Shown piece after piece: positions 49,401 to 61,327 of a DNA stretch of 64,000 nucleotides. Source of the DNA: Panagrolaimus kolymaensis (lineage: Eukaryota; Nematoda; Chromadorea; Rhabditida; Panagrolaimidae); NCBI GenBank assembly GCA_028622995.1, contig JAJQJQ010000005.1:7440001-7504000 (forward strand), given 5' to 3'. The notes beneath the pieces are model-generated. The model saw only the letters and a list, made by a program, of their open reading frames with translations, had not been told where the DNA came from and did no database searches. How positions within the stretch are numbered: the stretch's first letter is position 1; every line of letters starts with the position of its first letter. The position numbers were made by a program, and so were the translations under genes.

Positions 49401-52400
49401 ATTAAAGTTGGGCCGAGTGCTATGAAAGGCTGAAACGGGTTGAGAGCCACCCGAACGTCTCAAAGGAGCAGGTGAAGCCATGGGTGACATGACATCTTCG
49501 TTAGATTGAGGGCCACGGAAAATTTTCTAAAAAATTTAATTTTTTTTAAAGTATAAGATGGATAATGAAACCCCAAGAAGGCCTCCAGATGTTCGTCTCT
49601 CTTGATTTATTGGAACAGCTGCTGCTGAGGCTGAATGTTGGATTCCTCGTGGCTGTTGTTGTTGATAAATTCCTTATCTTTGTTGTTGATCGTCATCGCT
49701 AAAAATTGCTTTGATTAAAAAAATTCCAACATTTTAAAAATAACCGATTATTAGTAAAAATTTGTTTAATTCCTCGACGCATTTTTTGAAATGCACTTTG
49801 TTTTTTCTTTGGTAGAGTATTAGCAGTATTTGCTGTTGTAAACGTTAACGGCGTAGGCGAAGATGGCGACGAAGCGCCTGTGCCGCTTGTGGATGTAGTT
49901 GATTCAGTTGTAAAAGATCGTCTAGAAGCTTCCTTTTTTAATTTACGATTAAATTTATCGCTAGCAAGTATAAGTGGGGGTTCGCTTGGTTGGATCAATA
50001 TAGGTTTAGGAATGATTTCAGATTCAGATGATCTTATTGGAATTGTTAAAACCGTTGAAAAAAGACCCGTTTCATCTGGTACAGCAGTGAGGGATCGAAT
50101 GGTTTTATTCTTTTTATTTCTCATTTTCACCACCACTCTTTCATCACATTCTTTTAAATCTTTGAGTTGCCTTTTATCACATTGATGAATTTCTGTGGCT
50201 GATGGAAATGGAGTTGGTGGCGGGTGTTGAAGGGATTTGGATGAACCAGGCTTGGAGCTATCATATTCGGAAACACTTCTATGTAAAAGGGGTTGTTCCA
50301 TGCCACTTTCGGTTTCCAATCTTTCTGTTTCAGCCACTTCAGAAACAATATACATGCTTTGAGATTCTCTGGGAAGTTTGAGAGGTCGAAGAGGAACAGG
50401 AAAATATCCATCATGAATTTGTGACCCTGTATCACTCGCACAGCTCGCGCTAAGCCTTTTTTCCCATATTAATTTTTTCCTTTTCTCACATTCTTTTAAA
50501 TTTTGTTCATTGGTTGCTATCACAGAAGGATCAGGAAGATCTCGAGACCATTTAGGTAAAAACTTTCGTGGGGTATTTGATGAAAGTTCATAAACATCCG
50601 TGTAACTTGCAGCTTTGCGAGCTCGTAATTCTTTTTTTGAAAGCTTTCCTGTTGATCCTTTTATTTTTTTAGAACTTCCGGGCGTATCACATCCACATTT
50701 ACAACATTTACAATTAACACATGCTATTACAGCTAATTGAGTTCCAACTAAATCCATTGTTGGTTCTGCTGATTCTGAATGATGAAGTAATGATGTGAGC
50801 TGATTTGCAGCCTAAAAGACATTTAAAAAGAACGAAATGAATTAAAGATCAGAGAGAAAAGAATAGAAGAATAATGAAACATAGAAACCTCAACACGAGA
50901 ATGGAGTTAAGGTATAAATTATGAAAAGAAAATAACTAAAAGAATACCGATTGAATTCAATCTTTCAAGTTATAAAATTAAATATTTCCAAAATTTATAA
51001 GATATAATAGAAGGCTGCTATCAGAATCAAAAGAATACCAACAAAAGACAGAATTATATTTTGGAAAAAAAGTGTAGACAATTTTCTTTTCCAAAAAATG
51101 CTTTTCAGCTTGTAAATATTTAATTAATCCAATTGTTTTCTCACTAAACTGTCAATAAAAAAATAGTTGGTCAAATATTGATTAATACACAAATATCCTT
51201 CGAGAAAAGGGGAAATCGAATGGAAATAATTTTGTCTTTAAAACTAACAATGGCTGAATTAAAGTAATTGCTGCTGGTATTTCGTTTTTACAAAATCTTC
51301 TTAACAAAAATAATAATAAAAATATCTATTCGTTTTTTTTTTCGCTCGTAAAACAATATTGTAAAAAAGAGTTAAATTGAATCGAAGAACATATGGAAAT
51401 GCTAAAACTGCATTGAGCTAGAAATAAAAAAAAGAGAACACTTGGAAGAATTTCTTCTTCTTCCTGCTTCTTTCGATTTTTCAAGTGGTAAAAGTTTTGT
51501 GAAAGACGTAAAACAAAATTAGAAAGTAAGTGGTTTCCGGTGTAGCTAAAATCTTACGGTTTTACTAATAAAAATCATTCGTAAAAAAAAACAGCTTGCA
51601 GAATTTCTACTCAAGACTGGAAGTTTTTATTTAAGGTATGGAAAAAGGAAGACAGTAATCAAAAATTGAGAATTGTAAGAAAATTAAGAAAAAGTTTAAA
51701 TAAATGCAAAACAAAACAAAACTTAACGTTTCCGATATATTTTTTTCTAACCCCAAATAATAATGATAAGCTAACAAAACTTTTGAAGTAAGTACAAAAA
51801 AAAATCCACTTGACCGTGCTTCTTCTTTACCTTGGCGTCATTATTGTTTCAGCAGCGCACACCAAAGTCTGTGACTCTTTTTTTTCTCAAGATGAGTAGT
51901 ATGCTTACTTTTTTTATGTATCTTCAAAAAGTTAACCTTTCAGTAACAATAAAAATATGCAGAAAAAGAGGAATAAAAAACAAAAAAGATGGGTAAAAGC
52001 AAGTGAAGCATCCCAAATACTTTGGCTTTGTTTTTCTATCTTTGAAGAGTTACTATTGGATGATGACTTTTAAAAAATTCCAAAAATGGTTAAAACCGAT
52101 GAGATCAAAATCAAGCCAAGAAACAAAGAGGAAAAAGAGATAGTTGCAGATGCTTGAAAGAAAAAAAGGCGCAAGTGAACAAGCGTAGGAATGATTGTAA
52201 AGTTAATCCAGATGTTGGCGGAATAACATTCAATTTTAATTTTATTGCTTTTTTGAAGAAGAAAAAAAATCAATCAGTTTTTAACATTGTTTTTTATAAA
52301 AAATAATGTTCGAAAAGTAAACAAATTTAAAATATGATTCAACATCATTAAAATATTTTATCACAAATGTGGTTTTACTCAAAATCATAACGATGAGAGT

Positions 52401-53172
52401 GTGAAAACATTATAATACCAGAAAAGCTAATAGAAGATAAAAATTAAAAAACAAACAAAAGATTTTGCACGAGTTTGCAGAGAAGAAAAAAAATGCAAAT
52501 ACTTGGAGAAAAGAAGTCTAAAAAAAAATCTCCAAAAAACTGTAAGCACTTGTAAAAAAGAAAAACGAGAATTTGGAAGAATGGTTGAGTTAAAAGAGTA
52601 AAAAACAAAACACAAACCTCTTTAAGTAATGTATCACTCTTTTCCATCATCATGCTTTGTGTTATTTTTTTTCCCATCCAACTTCCACTATCTGGAGTTC
52701 CAGGAGCTGTAACATAAATTTCATCGATGGAACTATTGCTATCATCAAAACCCGATTCATCCGATTCAATGACATCTCGAATTGAAAAAGGATTAATTGG
52801 GTGATGTCGAAGTTCGGGAGTTGATTCAAGCGATGGCTCAGGTTCAGCTAAAGGTGGAGTTTCGGGAGGGTCAAAAGAGAATCGAACTCTTCGAGGTGTA
52901 TTTGGAGGGATGCTGCTTCTTGGAGTATTTGGAGGAATTGGAGGTGGCGGATATGCAGGAGGTGGAGGGAAATGAAGCACTAATGGAGGTGGTTCAGAAA
53001 ATTCTTGTTCTTCCGCACCCGAATCCGACGAGGAATACGAATTAGTTGGTGATTCTTCCGAGAGTACATACGGTGGAGTTGGACCTCTTTGATGCTCATT
53101 CGAGGATTCCACCGAGCATGTTGAATATACACTATTCCGCGCACGAACAAATAAACTTGCTATCGTAAACAT
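46441..53172 (-). CDS. Large scaffold-like protein, unrecognised, with one in-frame TAA
   Basis: Minus-strand exons: 53172-52618, 50811-49745, 49698-49572, 49526-49307, 49254-48824, 48771-48268 and 48165-46441. The phases fit throughout and total 1,543 codons. The N-terminus is Pro/Ser-rich with polyproline (FPPPPAYPPPPIPPNTP). Exon 2 has a Cys cluster (CVNCKCCKCGC) and basic/Ser tracts. Exons 4-5 are Pro/Asn-rich (NGVNGAINGVNGNTND). Exons 6-7 look more ordered (IEKSVGAKLVSIDHQIAKAY, YRLSVFEDGKEIGTQEANIG, VEIERIEDVQDIVKTYLIG) and then repeat a motif of the type YDLELQGQRLEGSTKIRKTQ with KYDSESD. It ends EWAKPVVGGF. A TAA at 49676-49674 breaks the frame in exon 3; a short form ending at 49699 is possible if the second intron is retained. 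The same-strand neighbour downstream is the giant copine gene. Confidence 0.65.
50812..52617 (-). other. Long first intron (1.8 kb) of the scaffold-like gene
   Basis: Bounded by the donor AAAGAG|GTTTGT and the acceptor GTCTTTTAG, phase 0. AT-rich inside, with no coding frame or recognisable repeat. It is by far the longest intron in the window and could carry enhancers or alternative first exons, but no specific site is visible. Confidence 0.5.
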
Positions 53173-56100
53173 TTACACTCATTCAACCAAAACGCAGATG
53201 AAGAAAAAAATGAAATTCAGCGTAAAAAATCTCGTTAAGTTTTTTTCGAAGAAAGTCGAAATTTGAATAATAAAATCAATAAATTGCTGAATTTCAAAAT
53301 AGTGACGAAAGTAATTATTTTTCTAGGATCAAAGACAAGGATTCTTTTTTATATTTTTATTATGTTTGTATCGTGTTTTATCGAACAAAATATAAATATC
53401 CGAAATAAAAATGATTTGTGATGATATAAATCGAATTATTTGATCAAAGTTAATTTACATTGTGTGTTTTATTGTTGGATGTTTAAATGAAAGAGATAAG
53501 AGGATGTATACTTGAAAAAAATTGCAAAAGGTTGTTTCCTAGGATAAATAGTTACATGACATGACATGAGAGAAGGATATTGACTTTTGGTGGAAAAAAG
53601 CAGCAAAAATAAAAATGTAACATTTTTGTAAAACAAAGTTGAAGAAAAAAAGTGAAATGAAACCATCGTTTTAGAAAACGTGAAAAAAAAATTTAAATAA
53701 TAGGAAATTACATAAATTTGAGAATTAATAAATTATAAAATGCAAATTTTAAAAATCATTTAAACTTACTTTCATATTTTGATTATTTCTTTTTTGTGCA
53801 TTTTCTTATTCATTTCAAGCATTATTGAATCAATAAAAGTTTCACTAAATTTCTGAAAACCCGTATTTCTCCCCCGCTTCACTGTTATTTTTTACATAAA
53901 ACTTCCTTGAGAAATATGTAACACACTCGTAACTTGATCCAACCAATAACAACGAAATAGAACCCACACCCAAGACTTGCTAATAAACATTTTTTGTTGT
54001 TGCAAAAACTCACGTTAAATCTTCAAAATAGCTTTCAAAATATTTTTCTGTTAATCCAAAGAAGGGTTTAAGAAAAATAAAATTTGAATCAAAAACTTGT
54101 AAAAGTGCTTCTTCTGCGTCGTCGTGGTTGTTGTTTTCAACTTCAAAAATCTGTTTTTTATGGTTTTGTAAATTTGTGAGAGCTGCGCGTTGTTGAAATC
54201 TTTGAAGTAAAGTTCCAAGAAATAATACGAATTTTCGGTGTTGTAATTCAGTTTCAATGAAAAATAAATCAGTTAGAGAAGTAAAACCAAAAAATATTGA
54301 AAGAAAAATTGTGGGAAGACTTTGGAAATTTTACGTCCGCCAAAAAGGAAATTAGTGGCGTTCTTTTTTATTGAATAATTTATCAGTGGAATTCGGCGGA
54401 CGAGCTAACCAAAGCTTGAGCCGATTCTAAAAAAAATAAAGTATAATTTTAAACTTAAATGAACCAAAAAAAATGGGCAAGAAGGATGGATCATAGTAAA
54501 GGATACACTGTTGTTAATAAAAATAAAATTAATATGTTTCATTTAAACTGAATCAATCAAGGAAGACGTATGTACTTATTTGATTACTTTTAAATGCCAA
54601 AGAAATTTAAAAAAAGTTAAAAATATACTTTAAGGAAAAAATATAAATGACGATTATAAAATTCTTCTAAAAAAAGAAAGATTTTAGAATTTAATAACCA
54701 TTCGTTAATTAATAAAGAAAGATACTAAGGATAATATTAATTTAAAAATTCAAATGCTCAATGTTAGCTTCCAAAAAATGACACATAAAAAATAGCTTTT
54801 TTTAAAATAGAAAAGAACCTTTTATGGATTATTAAAAATAATATAAAACATTTAAGTTTTACTGTATTATATCAGAAACTCTTAAATATGAAAAATGTAA
54901 TTAAAGGTTAAACATAAAATAAATTACCAAGCTGCGGATACTAAAATAAAACTTTATTAGCTACCGTAATGCTAAAAAAACAAAGGAAAGGTTAATGATT
55001 TCTATTTTAAAAGCTAAAATAAATAATTAATCATAAAGTATTGGCTTAAAATAAAAAACATAATTTTTAGAGAGAGCAAAAAGATGAAATAATATGAAAC
55101 TAAAAAATCATAAAAATTTGTACTAAAAGATATAAACTAATTTTTGTTTGTTTGAAACACCTTATGTTTGACATGAAAAAAAAGAGAACACGCCTCTTTG
55201 AAACCAAACAAAAAAAAAAGTGAACGGCAAAAGCCTAAACATTGGAACAAAAAAAAATTAATTATCTTTGCTTTGTGCAAGTTTAGATAAAAGCAAGCGA
55301 TGCTATTCTCGTTTTGCTTGATCGAAACGAAACATACGGTGAATGAAAAAAATAGAGAGACTAAAAAAATAAAATGAAAAACTATTATAAATGAGTTAGT
55401 TGGTTGCTTCAAGGGATGATGAAGATCAAGGAAGAATGGAAAAAACATAAAAAATGGTTTGAAAGATTTAGCACCTACCTTTTTGACTCAAGGGTAAAAA
55501 GTTATTTCACCTTCCAAGGTGGCACAGTTGTTGGATGGAATAAAAAAATCTTTTTTTACTAAAGCTTTTCACAAAGCTTTTTTTAATGATATAAAAGACA
55601 GACGACAAACACACACACAAGTGTCAGGAAATTAATCAATCGTTTTTCGAAGAAAGTTTCGTTCGTACTCTTCCAATGCCGTTTGGAAGAAGTGTATTTT
55701 TAATTCGAAAATATTTCGTTAAAGGTAAATATATTATATATTTTTGTTCGTTTCTCGTTTACTTTTTTTCTCTTCGTTCGATTTATAATAAAAAAATAAA
55801 GAAACTTGGAATTTGCAATGCTGCAATGATTTGGCAAAAGCCACAAAAGCAATGTTGTTTGTCGTTGTTGCTTGAGGGGAAAATGAGCAGCTGTCTTATT
55901 GTTGTTATTCATCTTATTCTTCTTCTTGCTCATCGGCAGCAGCATTTTTATCCCCCAAAACATTTATTGCTCATTCCTTCACCTGTCTCTCTCTTTGGAG
56001 CAACGAGATAAAAGCTTTCTCTTTCTTTCGAGATATTATCTCAATAAGCAGCGGCAAAAAGGGATTAAAAAATTCATTGTTAACAGAGAAAAATACGCCG

Positions 56101-57166
56101 GTAGCAGCAGCATCACTGTCGCCGAGGGGGCGGCTAGCAGCTTAAAAGATACACGTTCAATCATCGTTTCTTCCTTTATATTTTTCTTTTAAATCGATAA
56201 AATGAAAGATTTTGCAAGGTAGCATAAAAGTTTAAATGAGGGATCTGCTTCTTTCAAAAAATTTTTAAAAAAAAAGTGCTAACAAGGAAAACATTTTAAT
56301 TTTACTAAATATTACAGTATTTGAATTTTAATAAAATAAAAAGGCAAAGTACATATGTATGTCTCGATGGGCTTATTATTGAAATTAACTTTTTGTTACT
56401 TTTTTGGATTATCTCAAGCAACTATAACTATGACTTTCTGTCTGAAATGTTTACCATGTTTGAGCGTTCTAACGATAACGATGCTAAAGTGTTCAATCAA
56501 AAACCTTCAATTCTATAGTTAATTATAAATTTGTAAAGGAGAATTAATTACCAACAAACAAAAAAATGAAATTTTTCAAAAAAAAAATTTATCTATAGGG
56601 GAATGACTGAATTATCAAAGCGACAGTTTTATACGATTCCTAAAATCTTTGATTTAAATTCTCTTTCATCCAGCTTTTCTCTTTTCCTTCTGCATCTGAA
56701 GTCATAAAAATGTCTGATCGTCGTTCTGCTATTGTTATTCAAGTTTAATAAAAGTTACTAAAATTTTTTTTATCTTGTATCTATTTTTGGCTTTCCATAA
56801 CGTTAATTTGCTTTTTAAAGATGGAAAAGTTCTTGCATGGATTGTCGATAGCGGGAATTCATTGTTGCAAAAGATTGTTCAAATAAGTTAGAAGAAAAGA
56901 ATATTTATAAATAATTTTTATCTTTTAGTAGCTCATAATCTTTTAAAAACCTTTAATAGCGCCATTATTTTTGTCATTGTCAAATTATTGCTCTTGTAAA
57001 TCTCTTTACAATTTGTTTTGATAAATCATTAAAGCATGTATTCACAAACTTTCCACTTTTCGTTCATTAAATTTGATTTATTACACATATATTCACTATT
57101 TTTAACTATCGTGATGACATATTATTTAAACTTGTCTTTCAAATTTCTAATTTTTAGCATATAACC
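53173..57166. other. About 4 kb without a supported gene
   Basis: AT-rich sequence upstream of the scaffold-like gene, presumably its promoter region and that of TFIIA-gamma. Open frames at 55137-55448 (minus) and 55676-56192 (plus) are low complexity. A short stretch at 56710-56742 starts ATG TCT GAT CGT with a possible donor, but no convincing next exon. The end (57153-57158) holds a TTTTTAG acceptor 8 bases before the next ATG. Confidence 0.5.
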
Positions 57167-57548
57167 ATGTCTTCAAATAATTATCAATTATATCGTGCTA
57201 CTACCATTGGAGATGCTCTCAAAGAAACATTGGAAGAATTTGCAGCTGATGAAGCGATTACTCAACATTTGGCTAACAGAATTTTATTGAATTTTGATAA
57301 AGCGATCAATACCAAATTAGCAACGCAAACAAAAAATCGTCAAATGTTCAAGGTTTGTCTTGTTAAAAACTTTTTTAAATGATCAATGTATGATTTTGTA
57401 GGCTAACAAATTGCGCGCATATCGTTTCTGTGATAACGTTTGGACTTTTCTTGTTCAAGATATCGAAATCAAAGATCTCGATTCTCAAGTTGCTCGTAAT
57501 GTTAATCAAATGAAAATCGTTGCTTGTGATGGTTCAAAGAAAGGTTAA
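57167..57548 (+). CDS. Transcription initiation factor IIA subunit 2 (TFIIA gamma)
   Basis: Two exons, 57167-57352 and 57402-57548, encode 110 residues, the normal length. TFIIA-gamma forms the TFIIA complex with alpha/beta and stabilises TBP on the TATA box. The N-terminal helical domain is clear (YQLYRATTIGDALKETLEEF, LANRILLNFDKAINTKL). The C-terminal beta-barrel follows (LRAYRFCDNVWTFLVQDIEI, VNQMKIVACDG). The ATG lies 8 bases after AATTTTTAG, a likely trans-splice acceptor. It is convergent with the SF3A1 gene, about 210 bases between stop codons. Confidence 0.97.
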
Positions 57549-57756
57549 TCTCTCCTCTAAACTTTCCTCATGTTTTGTTATCTGTGCATACTGTAATTTT
57601 TTGATTTTTATTTTTGTTTGAATGATTATGTATTGACAACTTCTTTGTTTTTCATTTGCTATCGTTATTGAAATAAACAGATTAGAAAAGTTATGAATTT
57701 ATTGTAAATAATAAAAAAAATAGACAAAAAGAGATCTGTAAAACAAATAAATAACA

Positions 57757-60053
57757 TTATTTTTTTCTTCCACCACGTTCTTTGACTTGAACATAAATGA
57801 CAGCGTTATTGTTCATGTTGTAATAAGCGAGAGAATTGGTATCTTTTAAGAACATTCCCTGAAAGAAGCTCGGTTTAGTTATTGATAAAAAAAACTTGAA
57901 AGACTTACATCATATTGTATTTTTTGTTTAGATGAAGGTATTCCACTTTTATCTTGAATGACATTTTTAATATGACTAACTAAAGCAGCTATATCACATT
58001 GAATTTGTTCTTGACGAGCATTACAATTCCATTCAGAAGCATTAGGAAGATTGAGTATAATATTAACCTCCCCAGTAACTTTTTGCATCCATAATCCAGC
58101 AGGAATTAAATCATCTTCAACGCGAGCTCGTTTAGCAGGTGGTTGATTGAAAGCATCTTGAACATGTGGTGGAGGTGGAATGAAACGCGGTGGACCAGGT
58201 ACCATTCCATAAGGTGCTGGAGGTGGAATAAAACCACCTGGAGGTATTCCCATAAGTGGTGGAGCAGCAACAGGAACATTCAGTAAACGACCAATACCTT
58301 GAAGAGGAGGCGGTGGAGGAAGAACAGCATCTTTTTTAGAAGCATCAAGTCCATGCATCTTTTGAATATCGTTTATTTGTTGTTGCATTGTTATCTCTTG
58401 TTGCGCAGCTCGAGTGGTAGCATCGATCGTTGATTGTTGACCATCCCAGATATTCTTAGGTTCAGTTCGGGGAGCTGTATGTTCTGATTCTCCAAGTTTT
58501 TTACCGATAACAGTTTGTTCGACACCCTTTTCACCAACACCAAAGATATCAGTACGACGTTCAGCAAGCTTAGAAATATTTCGAGAAATTTCTGTACCAG
58601 AAGCATTTGTTGGGTCTTCTTCCACTCTTTCCATCATTTCACGATCACGTTGTACCTTGTATTGTGGATCGACAGTATTGTATCGAACGTGTTCCTCTAA
58701 TTTACTTGCAGGAATTCTTTCATTTGTGAGCGGTGAGATAATGTATTGATCAGCAAGTTTGTGTTTAGCAGCTGCTTTCGCTTTCTTAGGATCATAATCT
58801 CGAACAATGACATCTTCAGAAATTTCAGCACTTGGAGCTGGTTGATGGACATGGAATGAACGAAGTTGTTGTTTAGGTTTAGGAACAGTGAACCCATCAG
58901 CATCTTTTCGGATATCATAGTCTTCTGTTTCGCTTGCATCTTCTTCCTCTGATTCACTTTCCACTTCCATTTCAACGTCTTCAACAGCAGCCTTTGCTTC
59001 TTCTCTTTGTTGTAAAAGAATCCGCGTTCCAACATCACGTGGAGTACAAAGTGGTGGTAAATTTGCTAAAAAGAACAATTTTTCATTATAACTTTTAAAA
59101 ACATGATAAAACTGACCGGTTTCTGATGGTTGATAATCAACTGTTTGAACCACAACAAAATCATGCCAATCAATCTGAGCATATGCAACTCTTTCACGTT
59201 CTGATTCTTCATTAGCTCGATCTTTGATTGCTTTTTGATGCTTTTCCCATGCAACACGATATTTAACATCCTCCATAACTTTGTCGAATCCAGATGATTT
59301 TGAAAGCTCAACATCAACATCTTGCGGTGGAAGGATCACACGAGAATATTGTTCAACTAATTTTGTAAAGTATGGAAAATTTGAATGTTGAGGTTTAAGA
59401 AAATCAAATTGAAAGTTTCGAATTTCTTTATTCATCAGCGAAGTAAGAAACTGACGACCATTACGTGCAACAAAAAGAGCAGTCAATCGAAGAATATCCC
59501 TGAAAATTATGTAATTAGACAAAAAAAAAAGGCCCAAGATAAACACTTACAAATCAAAACCATTTATTGTTGATGGATCAGTGGTAAATTCAAAGTTTTT
59601 TGGCGGCTCGGTTGGAACAAATTCTTTTTCTCGGATATGTTGTTGAACGGCTTCGGGTGCTAGAGCAGCCCCTGTTATTACAGCTGGAGCAGAAATTCCG
59701 TTAGCTTCATTAGTTTCACCTTCCTTTACCTTATGTTTGTAGTAAGCATGATATGGATCAACAGGAGATAAGAAAGAAAATTTAGGATTCAAAGCTTCTT
59801 TTTCTTTGATTTTGTTTTCAAATTCCACTCCATGCCTAGCGACGAAAGCAGCAGTTTTATCGACGATTGCTAAAAAATAAAGATTATAGATTATAGATTG
59901 AGACTTTGAAAAAAATAACTTACTTCTAATATCAGGAGGAGGAAAAATAATTCCAATAATTTCTCTACCAGATAGTGAAGGTTCAACATTCATTGAATCT
60001 TCTTCCCGATTCGATACTCTTTGTTGAACGGTTGTTCCATTTTGTATTACCAT
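57757..60053 (-). CDS. SF3A1: Splicing factor 3A subunit 1 (SF3A1/Prp21)
   Basis: Minus-strand exons: 60053-59924, 59869-59551, 59499-59117, 59065-57909 and 57858-57757, 696 residues. SF3A1 is part of the U2 snRNP and helps it bind the branch site. Two SURP modules are visible: IVDKTAAFVARHGVEFENKI with FLSPVDPYHAYYKHK, and LRLTALFVARNGRQF with FDFLKPQHSNFPYF. The acidic block, the DYDPKKAK and YIISPLTNERIPASKLEEH segments, the Pro-rich region and a C-terminal ubiquitin-like domain (ASEWNCNARQEQIQ, SGIPSSKQKIQYDG, NSLAYYNMNNNAVIYVQVKE) ending in a basic tail follow in family order. The 51-base intron 59116-59066 is a multiple of three and stop-free, so it could be mistaken for coding; removing it restores the family spacing before LPPLCTPRDVGTRIL. 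Confidence 0.95.
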
Positions 60054-61327
60054 TTTGTTAATCTTCAACTTGGGGTAACAAAAAAAAGTTGATAAAAGTT
60101 TGAAGAATTTCTTCGAAGAAAGTTGTTTCACTAAAAAAAACTCTTTCGCAATCAAAAACTAAATATCTTTCTTTTCGTTTTAAGAATCAGTTCTATTTAA
60201 TTGCGTGCGCATATATTTTTGTTGACAGCCAAACACATCGATGAAATGCAGCTGACGTTTATAAAGCAAAAAATGGCAGAAAAAAAATGAATGAGAGGAA
60301 GCTATTGTGCGCAAACTAAAAAAAGCAAAAAGCAGTGGTCCTCATCTTTATCCTCATGACTTGCCGTAGAGCAACAACCTTTAAGTTTCGAAGAAGAAAA
60401 AAATATGTTTATTTACGAAGGCAAAAAATAGATTGTTCTAAAGTAAAAAAAATTATCAAGAGAAATTCAATAATTGGCTTATTGCCAGCTGTTGTTTGTT
60501 ATCTCTTCATTTTTTTCTAACTAAAAAATTCTTTTACAACTGGCTCATCTCAAACATTGTCATTTTATCCGTTTTTCACACATTTTGCTTTTGTTTAAAA
60601 TTCTTTTTTTCATGCTTTATTGCATCATTCTCTAAATTTTTTGTTTCTATGGATGCTTTTTCCATCGTAATGTTGGAAATTAAATACATTTGTTGCAGCA
60701 TCCGAAAGTTTGGTTGCATCAGACAAAACAATAATTTTTCATGATTTTATTTGTCTTCCCATATTTTTTCATCAATAAAGCCATTTTTTGCTTGCTCGTT
60801 CTGATCGCAAAAAAAAAAAGTTGAAAGAAGAGAGAAAGGGGCACTCCTTTCGAATTCTAATCACAGCTGCATTTTTTTTTCTGCTTTTCTTTGTTGTTTG
60901 CGGGTTTTCTACGTGTCCTCGACGTTTCTTCTTTTTTTTTGCACAAAGAGATGAAGAAAAACTTTTATTTTACTGCCTTTGCTATAACTACTTTCAATAA
61001 GTTACATAAGGTTGTTTCTGCGCGCATTTCGTCGATCAAAAAAAAAAAACGAGAAAGATCAGTAAAAATTTTTTGTTGTTAAAACGTTTTTATGTATGTA
61101 ACTAACATAAATGTTTCTTTTTCTCTCAGCCTTTAAAAATTTTTATTTACTCATTCATTGCTTGCTTTTAAACATAAAGGTTAAAGGAAATAATTTAATT
61201 TTTACCCCTCAAAAAAAACTTTTAAACAAACAACATGGAAAAACTTTGTCATTGATCGTTTACTTTTTTTTATGTTTGACCTCGTTCATTTATTTTTTTA
61301 AAACGCTAGGGTTAAATGTTTTTTAGA
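60054..61327. other. Divergent promoter region between SF3A1 and the FAXC-like gene
   Basis: About 1.3 kb, AT-rich with T-runs. No gene seen. It ends with GTTTTTTAG at 61318-61326, one base before the next start codon, a likely trans-splice acceptor. Confidence 0.5.

Noticed and set aside
55676..56192. Overlapping plus-strand frames of about 100 codons
   Set aside because: Composition is Phe/Ser/Leu low complexity; no splice-consistent continuation or conserved motif was found.
56710..56742. Short start MSDRRSAIVIQ followed by a GTTTAA donor-like site
   Set aside because: It looked briefly like a light-chain type N-terminus, but the only candidate next exon (after 56820) lacks a proper acceptor and matches nothing.
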